In this document: one piece after another, positions 5,515 to 6,665 of the stretch
Position numbering within the stretch: position 1 is the first letter of the stretch
How the letters are laid out: each line of letters opens with the position of its first letter
NCBI GenBank assembly: GCA_000436735.1
Contig: FR887203.1
Span: 375-7,039, forward strand
Reading direction: 5' to 3'
Origin: Firmicutes bacterium CAG:170
GTDB lineage: Bacteria; Bacillota; Clostridia; Oscillospirales; Oscillospiraceae
DNA: 6,665 bases
Program-made: the position numbers and the translations under genes
The notes under the pieces: model-generated
Databases searched by the model: none
Told to the model about the DNA's origin: nothing
Seen by the model: the letters and a program-made list of their open reading frames with translations, nothing else

Positions 5515-5606
5515 TTTCCTCACCGGAAATATTCTAACGGACAATCAAATGATCGTATTGAATTCACTATCATACAATAGTAAAATAGAAGGGGAGGTGA
5601 GTTGAA
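5515..5606. promoter_or_regulatory. Divergent promoter region between XRE copy 2 and the small ORF
   Basis: This AT-rich 92-base gap must hold start signals for both strands. On the + strand TTGAAT (5558-5563), 17 bases, TAAAAT (5581-5586) is the best spaced pair, but would place the start almost in the ribosome binding site; TATCAT (5568-5573) is an alternative -10. Symmetric elements are TGAATTCA (5559-5566) and ACTAT-N6-ATAGT (5566-5581), either of which could be an operator for XRE copy 2. None is strong enough to name. Confidence 0.4.
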
Positions 5607-5777
5607 ATGTTCAAGCCGTATGCCATTCTCTGCGGCGCGGGTTCCGATGCGCTGGATGCGCTTCCGGCGATACCGGAAAACGTCCGGGCGCGCTGGCTGC
5701 TGGAACATGCGCTGCATCAGGCGGAGGAGCTGTACTGTGAGACGGAAGAGAGCGAGCCAGAGGTACAGACAGCATAG
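5607..5777 (+). CDS. Small acidic protein of 56 residues, function unknown
   Basis: ATG at 5607 to TAG at 5775-5777. A strong ribosome binding site, GGGGAGGTGAG (5591-5601), lies about nine bases upstream, which is the main reason to accept so short a gene. The sequence starts MFKPYAILCGAGSDALDAL, continues through a predicted helix (VRARWLLEHALHQAEELY, about 26-43) and ends in an acidic tail (ETEESEPEVQTA). The outline 'hydrophobic start, DAL..L, then a helix with ..A...AEELY and an acidic end' recalls small proteins found beside repressors in clostridial prophage-like loci, but this is recollection of a pattern, not a match. No membrane segment or signal peptide is evident. It is divergent from XRE copy 2 and shares a terminator with ribF, so it looks like a single-gene unit. 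Confidence 0.65.
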   Translation: MFKPYAILCGAGSDALDALPAIPENVRARWLLEHALHQAEELYCETEESEPEVQTA

Positions 5778-5787
5778 AATGCCCATA

Positions 5788-5825
5788 AAAATTGGCCGAC
5801 GCAGTATCTGCGGCGGCCTAAATTT
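5788..5825. terminator. Bidirectional terminator between the small ORF and ribF
   Basis: GGCCG-A-CGCAG (5794-5804) pairs with CTGCG-G-CGGCC (5808-5818) around a three-base TAT loop, with one A-G mismatch. Flanking AAAATT and AAATTT extend it partly. On the - strand it is followed by AATTTTTATG, a good T-run for ribF; on the + strand by TAAATTTCT for the small ORF. The ribF stop codon (5820-5818) overlaps the outermost pair of the stem. Confidence 0.75.
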
Positions 5826-6665
5826 CTGCTTCTTTGAAATATTCGCGCGTGCGGGCCGCGTCGCGTCCGATCTGTGCGGTCAGCGCGTCCAGCGAGGAGA
5901 ATTTCCGCTCCGGACGAAGGAAGCTGTAAAGCCAGACGATGAGCGGCTTTCCATAGAGATCCTCTTGGAAATCCAGAAGATTTGCTTCCAGAAGCGGTGC
6001 GGGGAGGCTTCCGGCGGTGGGATGGAGGCCGATGTTGACGACGGCCGGGAAGCGCCGCCCGTCCAGCTCCGCCTGCGCAATATAAACGCCGTATGGCGGC
6101 ACGAGCACACCGGGTGCGAAGGGGAGATTTGCCGTCGGAAAGCCGAGCGTATGCCCAAGGTGATTTCCGTGCGCAACGACGCCGGAGACCAGCTGCGGAT
6201 GGCCGAGAAAGGCCCGCGCACTGTCCAGATCGCCGCGCTCCAGAAGCTCCCGGATGACGGTCGAGCTGACGCGGACGCCGTCCAGCGTCACCTGCGGCAC
6301 GATCTCGCTGCTGATGCCCCTCGCGGCGCAGGCCGCCTGCAAAAGCTGCGGCGTACCCTCGCCGCGATAGCCAAAGCGGTAATCGTGCCCGCAGACCACA
6401 TGCTTCGCGTGGAGCTGCCGGACAAGGTATTCCTCGACGAAGGTCTCCCACGGCATTTCCATCATGCCGCGGTCAAAGTGCTCGAATATCACCTCGTCCA
6501 TGCCGTAGAGCCTGCGCATGAGGAGCGTCCGCTCCTCCATCGTGCTAAGCAGCGGCGACGGCGACGCGGAAAGCAGCGCGGACGGATGCGTGTCGAAGCT
6601 CATGGCCGCAGCCGGACAGCCCAGCCGATCCGCCGCCGCGCGCGTCCTGCGGAGCAGAGCGCCGT
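5818..6665 (-). CDS. ribF: Bifunctional riboflavin kinase / FAD synthetase, N terminus cut by window end
   Basis: Cytoplasmic enzyme that phosphorylates riboflavin to FMN and adenylates FMN to FAD. The open frame runs off the window, giving 281 residues against a usual 300-320; the ATG at 6603 is internal because coding continues upstream (..LLRRTRAAADRLG..) as expected for the family. Missing are roughly the first 25-40 residues, which hold the first nucleotide-binding motif (G-F-F-D-G-x-H-x-GH). The adenylyltransferase domain is seen in FDTHPS, CGHDYRFG and the SSTVIRELLERGDLDSARAFLG segment. The C-terminal riboflavin kinase domain has HTLGFPTANL (the PTAN metal/nucleotide motif), PPYGVYIA, VNIGLHPT, the Glu-bearing LLEANLLDF, and the closing KFSSLDALTAQIGRDAARTREYF. 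No damage is seen. In many Firmicutes ribF sits next to truB and rbfA; those genes would lie beyond the window edge if present. Confidence 0.95.
   Translation of the reverse strand, partial: GALLRRTRAAADRLGCPAAAMSFDTHPSALLSASPSPLLSTMEERTLLMRRLYGMDEVIFEHFDRGMMEMPWETFVEEYLVRQLHAKHVVCGHDYRFGYRGEGTPQLLQAACAARGISSEIVPQVTLDGVRVSSTVIRELLERGDLDSARAFLGHPQLVSGVVAHGNHLGHTLGFPTANLPFAPGVLVPPYGVYIAQAELDGRRFPAVVNIGLHPTAGSLPAPLLEANLLDFQEDLYGKPLIVWLYSFLRPERKFSSLDALTAQIGRDAARTREYFKEAEI

Noticed and set aside
5226..5537. A 103-codon + frame across XRE copy 2 and its terminator
   Set aside because: It is antisense to a clear XRE gene, passes through the terminator hairpin and has no ribosome binding site or family resemblance.
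5717..6451. A 244-codon - strand frame overlapping ribF
   Set aside because: Out-of-frame shadow of ribF, Arg/Ala/Gly-rich, with the correct frame carrying all RibF motifs.

Overview
The window reads as a chromosomal segment of a GC-rich, low-copy-repeat Firmicute, most likely a clostridial gut-type bacterium (Oscillospiraceae/Ruminococcaceae-like). This is inference from gene content, AGGAGG-type ribosome binding sites, coding GC that looks to be about 60% or more against AT-rich promoters, and a pyruvate phosphate dikinase whose residue numbering follows the Clostridium symbiosum enzyme almost exactly. No rRNA, tRNA, CRISPR array, insertion sequence or transposase was seen.

Layout. (1) 1-363 (+): the C-terminal end of a ParB/Noc-family DNA-binding protein, cut by the window start. 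(2) 364-598: AT-rich intergenic DNA with an A7T7 tract, a sigma-A-type promoter and a leader hairpin. (3) 599-3229 (+): ppdK, complete, with strongly biased codons suggesting high expression, closed by a 13-bp GC-rich terminator hairpin. (4) 3421-4335 (+): a sugar-phosphate-type nucleotidyltransferase with its own promoter and a GTG start. (5) 4478-4834 (+): a small one-pass membrane protein of the OadG (sodium-pump decarboxylase gamma) type, with no other decarboxylase subunit in view. It is closed by a strong, probably bidirectional, terminator. (6) 4921-5139 and 5293-5514 (both -): two tandem XRE-family repressor-like paralogues, each a single HTH domain of 72-73 residues. The first has its own promoter overlaid by two copies of a CTG-AAA-CAG palindrome. 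The second ends directly at a terminator hairpin. (7) 5607-5777 (+): a 56-residue acidic small protein divergent from the second XRE gene, with an excellent RBS. (8) 5818-6665 (-): ribF, the bifunctional riboflavin kinase/FAD synthetase, N terminus cut by the window end and convergent with the small ORF across a shared terminator.

The metabolic genes are housekeeping: PPDK interconverts pyruvate and PEP, OadG belongs to the oxaloacetate/methylmalonyl-CoA decarboxylase world, and RibF makes FMN and FAD. They look like separate transcription units rather than one operon. The least explained part is 4.9-5.8 kb: two related repressors, distinct promoter regions, a twin palindromic operator and a divergent small ORF. 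This resembles a compact regulatory module; its target and function cannot be read from the sequence.
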